A stretch of 64,000 nucleotides of DNA from Paenisporosarcina indica (GTDB taxonomy: Bacteria > Bacillota > Bacilli > Bacillales_A > Planococcaceae). Both the position numbers and the translations under genes were made by a program. Under the pieces are notes generated by a model. That model was not told the origin of the DNA. It saw nothing but the letters and a program-made list of their open reading frames with translations, and did not search any database. Positions within the stretch are counted from its first letter, which is position 1. Each line of letters begins with the position of its first letter. The stretch spans positions 992,001 to 1,056,000 of the forward strand of contig NZ_MPTA01000001.1 in assembly GCF_001939075.1 (NCBI RefSeq), read 5' to 3'. This document shows positions 1 to 9,189 of the stretch, in pieces.

Positions 1-78
1 CGCAATAAGCATTGCAATACTCGCACCTACTGCTGTTTTTATTGTGCGATATCCAATGCGATATCTTCTCAGATTCAT
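1..78 (-). CDS. yqjA: YqjA-like aromatic acid exporter family protein, N-terminal fragment
   Basis: Only the first 26 codons are inside the window; the gene leaves through the left edge. The peptide opens MNLRRYRIGYRTIKTAV and runs into a small-residue hydrophobic stretch, the typical start of the FUSC/DUF939 (YqjA) membrane proteins. A GGTGG-type ribosome binding site lies 3-8 bases before the ATG. yqjA neighbours brxB and bkd in related Bacillales, which supports the name. Function (export of aromatic acids) is a family annotation only and cannot be checked from this fragment. Confidence 0.6.
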   Translation of the reverse strand, partial: MNLRRYRIGYRTIKTAVGASIAMLIA

Positions 79-115
79 TCTTCCACCAACTTTCTAAATG
101 CTTTGTTAAACTATA

Positions 116-199
116 CTGTTGATCTCCGTTCCAACGCACTTTCATGTTTCGAAGCTAGTGCAGCGATGCAGAAACAGGCGGACGCTTTCCACTACAATT
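116..199 (-). repeat. Deleted copy of a GC-rich Bacillales intergenic repeat
   Basis: Reverse-complement relative of the longer element at 38188-38358. Both ends match closely (the GTAGTGGAA end, and the CGTCCGCCTG...ATCAACAG half), but about 88 bases of the hairpin-rich middle are missing. The junction sits at a GGAA tetranucleotide that occurs on both sides of the missing block in the long copy, so a short-repeat deletion is likely. It lies between yqjA and brxB. Confidence 0.75.
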
Positions 200-242
200 C
201 ATTAAATAAATCAACAATAATAGATAACACAGCTTTCTAATT

Positions 243-265
243 AAAAAAGAGCACTATATCAGTGC
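243..265 (-). terminator. Intrinsic terminator after brxB
   Basis: On the minus strand a GCACT/AGTGC stem with a five-base loop is followed by six T residues. It begins 14 bases beyond the brxB stop codon and should end the brxB transcript. Confidence 0.75.
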
Positions 266-279
266 CCCTTCATCCATTC

Positions 280-720
280 TTATAGTTCTTCGCAGTGTTC
301 TTCAAATAGGGCTTGAATATGTGTAATAACAGACATTGGGTCATGACCTTCAATTTCATGTCTACCAACTTCAGCAACTGCTTGTCCATCTTTCATTAAA
401 ACAAAAGAGGGCGATGATGGTAAATGGTCATCTCCAAAAATCATTCGTGCCTGTGCTGTCGCTTCTTTATCTTGACCTGCAAATACAGTTAGTAAATGAT
501 CTGGACGTTTATCGTAATGAACAGCGTTAGCCGCTGCCGGACGAGCAATACCACCTGCACAACCACATACTGAGTTAACCATTACAAGTGAAGTACCTTT
601 ACGTGCAAGTGCTTGTTCCACTTCTTCAGGAGAAGTTAACTGCTCATAACCGCTTGCTTCCATTTCACTACGTGCTTGTCGTACTATATCATTCATAAAT
701 AAATTAAAATCCATGTTCAT
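280..720 (-). CDS. brxB: Bacilliredoxin BrxB/BrxA family (YqiW/YphP)
   Basis: A 146-residue thioredoxin-fold protein of the YphP/YqiW family, cytosolic, which removes bacillithiol from S-bacillithiolated proteins. The family's CGC active-site motif is visible in NSVCGCAGG (around residue 53), followed by IARPAA; the sequence is close to B. subtilis YqiW along its length. Reading can start further upstream at a TTG, but the AAGGGGG ribosome binding site is placed for the ATG of MNMDFN, which is also the start in YqiW. It lies 69 bases after meaB and may share its transcript. Confidence 0.93.
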   Translation of the reverse strand: MNMDFNLFMNDIVRQARSEMEASGYEQLTSPEEVEQALARKGTSLVMVNSVCGCAGGIARPAAANAVHYDKRPDHLLTVFAGQDKEATAQARMIFGDDHLPSSPSFVLMKDGQAVAEVGRHEIEGHDPMSVITHIQALFEEHCEEL

Positions 721-789
721 CTTCATTACCCCCTTCAAACTTATCTATTAATAATAGCAAGTCGCTTCTAGACACGCAAACTCTATGAA

Positions 790-1875
790 TCATAGTTGTG
801 AAAATAAATTTTCGATTGCTTGAGAAACTGTTAGCTTGCCATTTAATATTTCCTGTTCAAATTGCTTTACCTGCGATTTCCGATCAGCTTTCCCATAAAA
901 ATCATCGATTAAGCGATCTGAAATCATTGTATGGAACCAATCTTTTGTTTGTGACTGTCGACGTTTGTCAAAAGTACCTGATGTTATTAAAGTTTCTCTA
1001 AACATCCGAATAACATCCCATACTTCATGTATGCCAATGTTTTCAATAGAAGAGACCGGCATCGCTTTCGTGGTCCAACCACTAGTAGCCGGCTGTAAAA
1101 AATGCAGAATTTGCATATATTCAGCAGCTGTTTTCTTGGCCATTTTCGCATTATCACCATCGGCTTTATGCACGACTAATAAATCAGCTAACTCCATAAT
1201 ACCTTTTTTCATCCCTTGCAGTTCATCACCAGCCCCAGTAAGCACCAATAACATAAAGAAATCCACCATTCCTCTTACAATGGTCTCGCTTTGACCAACA
1301 CCAACCGTTTCAATCAAAATTACATCGTATCCAGCAGCTTCACATAATAACATGGTCTCTCGTGTTTTTTTGTGTACACCACCTAGTGTCCCTGCTGTTG
1401 GGGATGGACGAATGAAAGCATTTGGGTGTTTTACTAGTTCTTCCATTCTAGTTTTATCACCTAAAATACTGCCACCCGATATACTTGAACTCGGATCAAT
1501 CGCAAGAACAGCGACTTTAAATCCTTGTTCACATAAATATTTCCCAAAGATTTCGATGAACGTGCTTTTCCCTGCACCCGGAACGCCGGTGATGCCAATT
1601 CGTATACTGTTCCCAGTGTACGAAAGCAATTCTTGCAATAAACATTGGCCTGTTTTTTTATCTTGTGCAACAGTACTCTCAAGTAAGGTGATGGCTTTAG
1701 CCAAATGGAGTCTTGAACCTTGACGAATTTCACGTGAAAATTCATCAATAGAAATTTCATTTTTGTGAGGTCGACGAAATTGCTTTCGAGACGTTTGTCC
1801 CATTCCGTCATGAGTAGATTTCAGTCCACCCATCACATGCATGGCACTGTTCGGCTGGTTCTCTTGACCATCCAT
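790..1875 (-). CDS. meaB: MeaB/ArgK-type G-protein chaperone of methylmalonyl-CoA mutase
   Basis: A 361-residue P-loop GTPase that protects and helps load or repair B12-dependent methylmalonyl-CoA mutase in the cytoplasm. Walker A GVPGAGKST is near residue 96; further G-domain features include DPSSS and the ETVGVGQSE switch region. The start ATG overlaps the mutB stop as TAATG, so translation is probably coupled. Genes of this family were once called argK (arginine transport ATPase); the direct linkage to both mutase subunits makes the MeaB role much the better call. Confidence 0.93.
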   Translation of the reverse strand: MDGQENQPNSAMHVMGGLKSTHDGMGQTSRKQFRRPHKNEISIDEFSREIRQGSRLHLAKAITLLESTVAQDKKTGQCLLQELLSYTGNSIRIGITGVPGAGKSTFIEIFGKYLCEQGFKVAVLAIDPSSSISGGSILGDKTRMEELVKHPNAFIRPSPTAGTLGGVHKKTRETMLLCEAAGYDVILIETVGVGQSETIVRGMVDFFMLLVLTGAGDELQGMKKGIMELADLLVVHKADGDNAKMAKKTAAEYMQILHFLQPATSGWTTKAMPVSSIENIGIHEVWDVIRMFRETLITSGTFDKRRQSQTKDWFHTMISDRLIDDFYGKADRKSQVKQFEQEILNGKLTVSQAIENLFSQL

Positions 1876-4028
1876 TATTCCGTCACTTCCTCGTAGCCGA
1901 GACGTCGGTAAATTTCTTCAATTACTTTTGCTGCTGCAACAGGAATCACTGTTCCTGGTCCGAATATAGCCGAAGCTCCATTTTCGCGTAAAAAGGCATA
2001 ATCTTGTGCCGGTATTACTCCACCGACGACAATAAGAATGTCTTCTCGGCCAATTTTCTTCAATTCACTCAACAATTCTGGCACTAACGTCATATGTCCA
2101 GCTGCTAATGAACTGACACCTATTACGTGAACATCATTTTCTGCAGCTTGTCTTGCTGTTTCTTCTGGTGTTTGGAACAATGGGCCAATATCTACATCAA
2201 AGCCTAAATCTGCAAAAGCTGTGGCAATGACTTTTGCCCCTCGATCATGTCCATCCTGTCCCATTTTAGCAATTAGAATTCTCGGTCGACGTCCTTCATT
2301 TTCTTTAAAATCTTCAGTCATATCTTTTACTGTTTGAATTTCTTCTTCATTTGAGAAGTTTGCACTGTAAACGCCACTCACGGAACGAATCACCGCCTTA
2401 TGTCGACCCGATACTTTTTCAATCGCATCTGATATTTCACCAAGTGTAGCACGCACTCTAGCTGCTTGAACTGCACATGCCAGCAGGTTTTCTTCACCTG
2501 ATTCAGCCGCTTTTGTAAGTGCTGATAATGCCAGCTGTACAGCTTCTTCATTGCGCATGTTTTTCATTGTTTCAATGCGTTCAATCTGTTTCTGACGTAC
2601 AACCGAATTATCAATATTTAAGATATCTATTGGCTCTTCTTCTTGAAGTCGGAATTTATTTACACCGATAATAATTTCTTTTCCAGAATCGATTTGTGCT
2701 TGTTTTTTAGCTGCGGCCTCTTCGATTTTCATTTTCGGTAGCCCGGTTTCAATCGCTTTTGCCATTCCACCAAGCTCTTCAATTTCCTCAATTAATGCCC
2801 ACGCTTTTTTCATTAGTTCATCGGTTAACTTCTCTACTGCATATGAACCGCCCCACGGGTCAATCACTTTCGTCATCATAGTTTCTTCTTGTAGGAACAG
2901 TTGTGTATTCCGTGCAATACGAGCAGAGAAATCCGTAGGAAGAGCAATTGCTTCATCAAGTGCATTTGTGTGTAGAGATTGCGTGTGACCCATAGTTGCT
3001 GCATTTGCTTCGATTAGTGTCCGCGTGACATTATTAAACGGATCTTGTTCCGTTAAGCTCCAACCCGACGTTTGAGAATGCGTTCGAAGCGCTAAAGATT
3101 TTGGGTTTTTCGGGTCAAATGTTTGCATCATCTGTGCCCAAATTCGACGAGCTGCTCTCATTTTCGCTACTTCCATGAAGTAGTTCATCCCAATAGCCCA
3201 GAAAAATGATAAGCGTGGAGCAAATGAATCGATATCAATGCCAGCTTGTAAACCTGTCCGGACGTACTCAAGACCGTCGGCAAGAGTATAAGCGAGTTCA
3301 ATATCAGCTGTTGCACCCGCTTCTTGCATATGATAGCCCGAAATGGATATGGAGTTAAATTTCGGCATGTGATTGGATGTGTACTCGAAAATGTCGGCTA
3401 TAATTTTCATCGACATTTTTGGCGGGTAAATATATGTGTTACGCACCATATATTCTTTTAAAATATCATTTTGAATCGTTCCAGCAAGTTTCTCCAGTGA
3501 TACGCCTTGTTCTTCAGCTGTCACAATATAAAATGCCAAAATTGGCAATACAGCACCGTTCATCGTCATAGAAACAGACATTTGATCCAGAGGTATCCCA
3601 TCAAACAAGATTTTCATATCTTCGATTGAATCAATCGCTACTCCCGCTTTTCCGACATCTCCGGTAACGCGAGGATGATCTGAGTCGTACCCCCGATGTG
3701 TAGCTAAGTCAAAAGCTACTGATAAGCCTTTTTGACCCATTGCTAAGTTTCGACGGTAAAATGCGTTGCTTTCTTCCGCTGTTGAGAAACCAGCATATTG
3801 TCGAACTGTCCAGGGACGCGATACATACATCGTTGGATACGGTCCACGGGTATTTGGTGCAATTCCTGGCAAATCGGACATATGATTAAGGGACTCAGCA
3901 TCTTCTTTTCCATATCTAGATGATACATGAATGCCTTCATTTGTTAAGAAAGAATCTCGCGTTGACGTAGAAGCAACTTCTTGAAAAACAAAGTCATCTA
4001 TTTGAATCGCTTTAAAATTAGGCTTCAT
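1875..4028 (-). CDS. mutB: Methylmalonyl-CoA mutase large subunit
   Basis: A 717-residue catalytic subunit that interconverts (R)-methylmalonyl-CoA and succinyl-CoA using adenosylcobalamin. The N-terminal TIM barrel carries TRGPYPTMY and the [13 protein letters not shown] segment; the C-terminal cobalamin-binding domain has the GQDGHDRG signature (DxHxxG) near residue 600. Its stop overlaps the meaB start, and mutA ends four bases upstream, giving a mutA-mutB-meaB operon. A good ribosome binding site (GAAAGGAAAG) precedes the ATG. Placement beside the bkd operon suggests use in propionyl-CoA disposal from branched-chain amino acids. Confidence 0.96.
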   Translation of the reverse strand: MKPNFKAIQIDDFVFQEVASTSTRDSFLTNEGIHVSSRYGKEDAESLNHMSDLPGIAPNTRGPYPTMYVSRPWTVRQYAGFSTAEESNAFYRRNLAMGQKGLSVAFDLATHRGYDSDHPRVTGDVGKAGVAIDSIEDMKILFDGIPLDQMSVSMTMNGAVLPILAFYIVTAEEQGVSLEKLAGTIQNDILKEYMVRNTYIYPPKMSMKIIADIFEYTSNHMPKFNSISISGYHMQEAGATADIELAYTLADGLEYVRTGLQAGIDIDSFAPRLSFFWAIGMNYFMEVAKMRAARRIWAQMMQTFDPKNPKSLALRTHSQTSGWSLTEQDPFNNVTRTLIEANAATMGHTQSLHTNALDEAIALPTDFSARIARNTQLFLQEETMMTKVIDPWGGSYAVEKLTDELMKKAWALIEEIEELGGMAKAIETGLPKMKIEEAAAKKQAQIDSGKEIIIGVNKFRLQEEEPIDILNIDNSVVRQKQIERIETMKNMRNEEAVQLALSALTKAAESGEENLLACAVQAARVRATLGEISDAIEKVSGRHKAVIRSVSGVYSANFSNEEEIQTVKDMTEDFKENEGRRPRILIAKMGQDGHDRGAKVIATAFADLGFDVDIGPLFQTPEETARQAAENDVHVIGVSSLAAGHMTLVPELLSELKKIGREDILIVVGGVIPAQDYAFLRENGASAIFGPGTVIPVAAAKVIEEIYRRLGYEEVTE

Positions 4029-4032
4029 ATCC

Positions 4033-5673
4033 TCACTTTCCTTTCTTTTGGATTTCTATGAGATGCTCCATCTTTTCAACCAAGTTTTGGCCTGCATAGA
4101 TCGTACCGTTTAGTCCTAACTCTTTCCAAACGTTTTCATCTTGGAATTTCCCTGCAACATCAATAATCGTCTTGTGATCTGCTTGACGTAAAAAGTCTGG
4201 GAAGACGTCGTTTACGACTTCGTCTTTGGCAGCGAATACCACGTATTCAATTTTGTTTGTTTTTACCCAATGCCATGCATCGACAGCCGTTGTAAACACT
4301 GGACTCAATTTTGGATTCAAACCACCTGCTTGCAAGAAACCTTTAATGAAATCTGCACGTGGTTTGACATCTTTTAAGATACCAAAAGAAACGACAGCAG
4401 TTTTTAGTGGGTTATCCGTAAAATGCTTGCGAAGTTGTTCATATGGCTGAGCAAGCCGTTCTATGTTACTTCCATTGATAGTTTCAGAAACTTCGTCTAC
4501 AGGATTTGCATATATATTTGTACCTATTAACGAGGCTTTGCGATTCGCAAGCTCTTGTTCACGCTTTACTTGAACTTCTTTCGCTAAAGTTAAAATATAG
4601 TTGGTCTGCTCATCCGGGTTAAGTTCTAAAACCGTTAAAAATAATGTCCATGCTTGCTCAATTAACTCCGCAGTTAATGATTCTACATAATAAGAACCAG
4701 CAGCAGGATCCATTATTTTGTTAACCATTGTTTCTTCTCGTATGACAAGTTGAACATTTCGTGCAATGCGTTCAGAAATAGCTGTACTCCCAGTCAACAC
4801 ATCGTGTGGATGCACTGTGATGATATCGGCTCCGCCTAGAACTGCCGAAAACGCCGCGTTTCCTGCACGCAACAAGTTAACATTGCTATCCAGTTTTGAA
4901 TAAGACCTTAACGAATTTTCCGCTAAAATAACAATTGGTACTGGCGGTGCATCATACGCTTTAGAAAATGCCTTCCATAATACGCGGAATGCTCGTAATT
5001 TTGCAATTTCCATGAAGAAATTCGTATCAACTGAAAACTTCACGGCTACTTTTGACGTGAAATCAGCTTGCGAATTGGCGATTTTCGACAATTCGATTAA
5101 TGCATAGGTTAATTCATGAACTGCGGAACCCCCAGCGTGATGTAGCTCACTTGTGGAAACTACAGTCCTTCCAATTGAGGGTGATGTCCCGACAAAATAA
5201 CCGTACAATCCTTCTAGTTCTTGCATTGAAAACAATGAAAAAACGCGCGTTATTTCATCGTTAGAATTTGCAGTTGTAAAATAAAATGGATGTTCTTTCA
5301 ATAATGCAGCAAGTTCTTGAAGTTCGTCTTCTGACCATGTAAATGATGTCGAAGATCCGACATAAACAATCATTTCATTGCCAAGCTTTAATTGCTCTTT
5401 GGCTTTATGTAAAAACTCTCGTGCAGAATTCCCATATGTACGTTGCGCAAGTAACCACCTTGTCTGTTGTTTTGCATTCGACACAACCATTGAAAAATTC
5501 ATTGTTTTTTGTAGATGTTCAGCGGTATATAAAGGTTGAAGGTCAATTCCTTCAAAAGTAGGGGTGATTAATTTCTCAAAAGGTTTTCCCTTTAACGTGC
5601 TCACTGCAATTGATTTCCAAGTCTCAAAACTGACTTTTTGAAAAATGGCACTTTTCATTTCATTAATTGACAT
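4033..5673 (-). CDS. mutA: Methylmalonyl-CoA mutase small subunit
   Basis: A 546-residue paralogue of MutB that forms the heterodimer. The barrel domain is recognisable ([25 protein letters not shown] region), but the C-terminal domain has no DxHxxG cobalamin motif, as expected for the non-catalytic small subunit. First gene of the mutA-mutB-meaB unit. The only nearby Shine-Dalgarno-like tract (GGGAGGG) sits about 16 bases before the ATG, which is too far, and no alternative start lies between, so the start is probable rather than certain. A cre-like site lies just upstream. Confidence 0.93.
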   Translation of the reverse strand: MSINEMKSAIFQKVSFETWKSIAVSTLKGKPFEKLITPTFEGIDLQPLYTAEHLQKTMNFSMVVSNAKQQTRWLLAQRTYGNSAREFLHKAKEQLKLGNEMIVYVGSSTSFTWSEDELQELAALLKEHPFYFTTANSNDEITRVFSLFSMQELEGLYGYFVGTSPSIGRTVVSTSELHHAGGSAVHELTYALIELSKIANSQADFTSKVAVKFSVDTNFFMEIAKLRAFRVLWKAFSKAYDAPPVPIVILAENSLRSYSKLDSNVNLLRAGNAAFSAVLGGADIITVHPHDVLTGSTAISERIARNVQLVIREETMVNKIMDPAAGSYYVESLTAELIEQAWTLFLTVLELNPDEQTNYILTLAKEVQVKREQELANRKASLIGTNIYANPVDEVSETINGSNIERLAQPYEQLRKHFTDNPLKTAVVSFGILKDVKPRADFIKGFLQAGGLNPKLSPVFTTAVDAWHWVKTNKIEYVVFAAKDEVVNDVFPDFLRQADHKTIIDVAGKFQDENVWKELGLNGTIYAGQNLVEKMEHLIEIQKKGK

Positions 5674-5725
5674 AAGTTCGCTTGCGCTTCCCTCCCAAAA
5701 ATCATTCCTATGTCTAGTCTAACTG

Positions 5726-5739
5726 AGGAACCGCTTACA
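5726..5739 (-). promoter_or_regulatory. Candidate cre (CcpA) site ahead of mutA
   Basis: On the minus strand TGTAAGCGGTTCCT agrees with the cre consensus TGWAANCGNTNWCA at all but two positions. It lies 53-66 bases upstream of the mutA ATG, between the bkdB terminator and the gene, so it could give catabolite repression. Consensus match only. Confidence 0.5.
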
Positions 5740-5747
5740 ATAAAGTA

Positions 5748-5784
5748 GAAAAATGCCCGATGTCCGAGAGTTTCGGCATCGGGC
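5748..5784 (-). terminator. Intrinsic terminator after bkdB
   Basis: GCCCGATG/CATCGGGC stem extended by an inner CCGA/TCGG pairing, with an A-rich flank on one side and TTTATTTTT on the other, so it can work in both directions. It ends the bkd operon about 50 bases past the bkdB stop and insulates it from the mutA promoter region. Confidence 0.8.
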
Positions 5785-5835
5785 TTTATTTTTGTTCAGT
5801 TCCGAAGGCCAAACCGCAACCTTCTTACATTTCAC

Positions 5836-7146
5836 TTAATACACAGATGTATTTTCTTTCGACATGTTTTCTAGGATTTCTTTCACTCGTGCTAAGAAAC
5901 GGCCACAAACCAATCCGTCTAATACACGGTGATCTAGAGATAAACATAAGTTAACCATATCTCGAGCTGCAATCATTCCACCAGCCATGATAACTGGTCG
6001 TTTTACGATTGATTCTACTTGGAGTATCGCTGCTTGTGGATAATTAATGATTCCCATGGATTGAATCGACCCAAATGATCCAGTGTTGTTGACGGTGAAT
6101 GTTCCACCTTGCATTTCGTCTGACTTCAATTTGCCAGCACGAACTTTCCCTGCCAATTCATTGATTTCACGACCGATACCTTTAATTGTTTTCTCATCAG
6201 CATTTTTGATGACAGGAACATACAATGCATCTTCTGTTGCCACTGCAATTGAAATGTTGATGTCTTTCTTCTGAACGATTTTATCGCCAGCCCACATCGA
6301 ATTCATCATTGGGAATTCTTTTAATGCTTGAGATACTGCTTTGACGAAGAACGCGAAATATGTGACGTTAAAGCCTTCTTTTTTCTTGAATTCGTTCTTG
6401 ATCGAGTCACGGTATTGAACAAGACTTGTCACATCTACCTCGATCATTGTCCAAGCGTGAGGTGCTTCATGTTTACTACGCAACATATTAGCAGCAATTG
6501 CTTTACGAATACCTGTTACTGGAATTTCGATATCACCAACAGCTACTGGGACATTCACCGGTGCTGTTGCAGCTTTTGGAGCTGGAGCAGAAGTTTGTAC
6601 CGCTGCAGCTTGTGCAATTGGAGCTTGTGCTTCAGTTTTCGCAGTAGGAATATTTCCGCTTGCAATAATCGCCAATAAATCTTTACGTGTAATACGTCCT
6701 TCATTACCTGAACCATCAACAAGCGTGAGATCGATATCGTTTTCTTGTGATAATTTCAATACCGCAGGCGAATAACGTGCTTTCGAGCCTTTTTCTCGTG
6801 TTATTGGGGCAGAAACTGCTTTTGATTCAGCAGCAGGCATTTCAGAAGCAGCCTCTTTTGAAGAAGGTGAATTTTCAGGTGCACTATCCTCTTCAGAACC
6901 GCCACCATCAATTTCGATTGTACAAACAACTGCGCCAACTTCTAAAGTTTCTCCTTCAATTGCAATTAACTCTTTTATCACACCTGTAAATGAAGAAGGG
7001 ACTTCTGCAGTCACTTTATCCGTATTCACTTCAGCCAGAGGGTCATATTTATTAACTTTATCACCTACCTGTACTAACCATTTTTCGATTGTACCTTCGG
7101 TAACAGATTCGCCAAGTTGAGGCATTTTTATTTGTTCGATCGCCAA
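5836..7146 (-). CDS. bkdB: Branched-chain keto-acid dehydrogenase E2 (lipoamide acyltransferase)
   Basis: A 436-residue E2 core of the branched-chain 2-oxoacid dehydrogenase complex; it transfers the acyl group from lipoamide to CoA. Order of parts: lipoyl domain (DKV lysine at about residue 44), a Pro/Ala-rich linker, a peripheral subunit-binding domain (KARYSPAVLKLS, about 122-160), a second linker, and the acyltransferase domain ending with catalytic DHRVLDG. The start is a TTG, chosen because AAGGAGGAG lies seven bases ahead and the protein then begins MAIEQIKMPQLGES. Last gene of the bkd operon. Confidence 0.96.
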   Translation of the reverse strand: MAIEQIKMPQLGESVTEGTIEKWLVQVGDKVNKYDPLAEVNTDKVTAEVPSSFTGVIKELIAIEGETLEVGAVVCTIEIDGGGSEEDSAPENSPSSKEAASEMPAAESKAVSAPITREKGSKARYSPAVLKLSQENDIDLTLVDGSGNEGRITRKDLLAIIASGNIPTAKTEAQAPIAQAAAVQTSAPAPKAATAPVNVPVAVGDIEIPVTGIRKAIAANMLRSKHEAPHAWTMIEVDVTSLVQYRDSIKNEFKKKEGFNVTYFAFFVKAVSQALKEFPMMNSMWAGDKIVQKKDINISIAVATEDALYVPVIKNADEKTIKGIGREINELAGKVRAGKLKSDEMQGGTFTVNNTGSFGSIQSMGIINYPQAAILQVESIVKRPVIMAGGMIAARDMVNLCLSLDHRVLDGLVCGRFLARVKEILENMSKENTSVY

Positions 7147-7166
7147 GTGTAACTCCTCCTTCCAGG

Positions 7167-8150
7167 TTAAAATTCTGCAAGATCACGCATTGCTTTTTCA
7201 ACTTTGTCTGGGTTAATCATAAAGAATTTTTCCATTGTCGGTGCATATGGCATTGCCGGGATATCCGGACCAGCTAACCGTTTAATCGGCGCATCTAAAT
7301 CAAATAGACAGTTTTCTGCAATGATTGCTGCAACTTCCCCCATAATGCTTCCTTCCATATTATCTTCAGTAACAAGAAGAACTTTCCCTGTTTTTGAAGC
7401 CGCTTCAATGATTCCTTCTTTATCTAATGGATAAATTGTACGTAAATCAAGGATGTGAGCAGAAATTCCATCTTGCTCAAGTCGCTCAGCTGCTTGAAGG
7501 GCAAAGTGAACCGCAAGACCGTACGTGATCACCGTAATGTCTTCCCCTTCACGTTTTACGTCCGCTTTACCGATTTCAATTGTATAGTCATCTTCAGGAA
7601 CTTCACCTTTAATTAATCGGTATGCACGCTTATGCTCGAAGAACATAACTGGATCCTCATCACGAATTGCAGCTTTTAATAAACCTTTTGCATCGTATGG
7701 TGTTGAAGGAATCACAATTTTCAAACCTGGTTGGTTAGCAAAAATAGCTTCCACTGATTGTGAATGATAAAGAGCTCCGTGAATGCCTCCACCAAAAGGT
7801 GCGCGGAAAACGATTGGACAAGACCAGTCATTATTTGAACGGTAACGAATACGAGAAGCTTCAGAAATGATTTGGTTCACGGCTGGCATGATAAAGTCAG
7901 CGAATTGCATTTCTGCAATTGGACGCATCCCATACATCGCTGCACCGATTCCGACACCAGCAATTGCAGATTCAGCTAAAGGAGTATCCATTACACGGTC
8001 TTCCCCAAATTGATCGTATAATCCTTGAGTAGCTTTGAATACGCCGCCTTTACGCCCTACATCTTCCCCAAGGACGAATACGTTTTCATCACGTTCCATC
8101 TCTTCTTTCATTGCAAGTGTAATCGCGTCAATATAAGACATAACTGCCAT
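7167..8150 (-). CDS. bkdAB: Branched-chain keto-acid dehydrogenase E1 beta subunit
   Basis: A 327-residue transketolase-like beta subunit of the thiamine-diphosphate-dependent E1. The sequence shows LGEDVGRKGGVF near the N-terminus and family segments such as FADFIMPAVNQI and TPLAESAIAGVGIGAA. It forms the alpha2beta2 E1 with BkdAA for oxidative decarboxylation of the keto acids of Val, Leu and Ile. The ATG overlaps the bkdAA stop as TAATG. Confidence 0.96.
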   Translation of the reverse strand: MAVMSYIDAITLAMKEEMERDENVFVLGEDVGRKGGVFKATQGLYDQFGEDRVMDTPLAESAIAGVGIGAAMYGMRPIAEMQFADFIMPAVNQIISEASRIRYRSNNDWSCPIVFRAPFGGGIHGALYHSQSVEAIFANQPGLKIVIPSTPYDAKGLLKAAIRDEDPVMFFEHKRAYRLIKGEVPEDDYTIEIGKADVKREGEDITVITYGLAVHFALQAAERLEQDGISAHILDLRTIYPLDKEGIIEAASKTGKVLLVTEDNMEGSIMGEVAAIIAENCLFDLDAPIKRLAGPDIPAMPYAPTMEKFFMINPDKVEKAMRDLAEF

Positions 8151-9160
8151 TATGCGTTCCCCCCGTCTTTTTCAGCATAGACGTATTTTAAAGCATCTTC
8201 TGGTGCAGCATATGGAGCATTTTCTGCATAATCCGTTGCTTCGTTAACTTCTTTCATAATACGGTCATTCAAATCTTTCTCGATTTCTTCTGTTAAAATA
8301 TTTAATTCTGTTAAATAAGCAGCGAACTTACCGATTGGATCAGCAGCTTGGCCTTCTGCAAGATCTTCCGCTGTACGGTATTGACGGTGATCATCATCAG
8401 ATGAGTGAGCTGTCAAACGGTGTGATACAGCTTCGATAAGACTTGGGCCTTCTCCGTTACGTGCACGGTCAGCTGCTTCTTTCACCACTTTATAAACTTC
8501 TAAAGGGTCTGTTCCATCAACTGTTACACCAGGCATACCGTAACCAATTGCACGGTCAGAAACATTTTTACTTGCTACTTGTCTGTCGTAAGGTACAGAA
8601 ATCGCATATTTATTGTTCTCTACCAATGTAATACATGGTAACTTATGAACTCCTGCAAAGTTTAATCCTTCGTGGAAATCTCCTTGGTTAGATGAACCTT
8701 CACCAAGTGTCACAAAGGTAATGAAATCTTTTTTCTGAATTTTCGCAGCAAGTGCAACACCTACAGCATGTGGTAATTGCGTTGTTACAGGTGAAGAACC
8801 AGTTAATATACGGTTTTTCTTTTGACCGAAGTGACCTGGCATTTGACGTCCACCAGAGTTTGGATCTTCTGCTTTTGCAAATGCAGAAAGCATTAATTCA
8901 CGAGCTGTCATCCCAAAATGTAAAACTACACCCATATCACGGTAATAAGGAGCGATATAATCTTTCGTATTATCAAGAGCGTAAGCAGCTCCTACTTGAG
9001 TTGCTTCTTGACCTTGACAAGAAATAACAAACGGAATTTTACCAGCACGGTTTAATAACCACATACGCTCATCTATGCGACGAGCCATAAGCATTGTTTC
9101 AAAAATTTTCAATGCGTCATCATTAGATAACCCTTGTTCTTCATGACGGTTTTTTGCCAT
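8150..9160 (-). CDS. bkdAA: Branched-chain keto-acid dehydrogenase E1 alpha subunit
   Basis: A 336-residue E1 alpha subunit with the thiamine-diphosphate motif running from GEGSSNQGDFHEG to NN (near residue 185). The segment RQMPGHFG and the phosphorylation-loop-like AHSSDDD are typical. Translationally coupled to bkdAB by a one-base stop/start overlap, and 29 bases after lpdV. Cytosolic, part of the large BCKDH complex. Confidence 0.96.
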   Translation of the reverse strand: MAKNRHEEQGLSNDDALKIFETMLMARRIDERMWLLNRAGKIPFVISCQGQEATQVGAAYALDNTKDYIAPYYRDMGVVLHFGMTARELMLSAFAKAEDPNSGGRQMPGHFGQKKNRILTGSSPVTTQLPHAVGVALAAKIQKKDFITFVTLGEGSSNQGDFHEGLNFAGVHKLPCITLVENNKYAISVPYDRQVASKNVSDRAIGYGMPGVTVDGTDPLEVYKVVKEAADRARNGEGPSLIEAVSHRLTAHSSDDDHRQYRTAEDLAEGQAADPIGKFAAYLTELNILTEEIEKDLNDRIMKEVNEATDYAENAPYAAPEDALKYVYAEKDGGNA

Positions 9161-9189
9161 CGGAACATCCCCCTTTTAATCTGTGACTG

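Noticed and set aside
790-1875. ArgK as arginine/ornithine transport ATPase
   Set aside because: Historical annotation; linkage with mutA and mutB shows the MeaB chaperone role.
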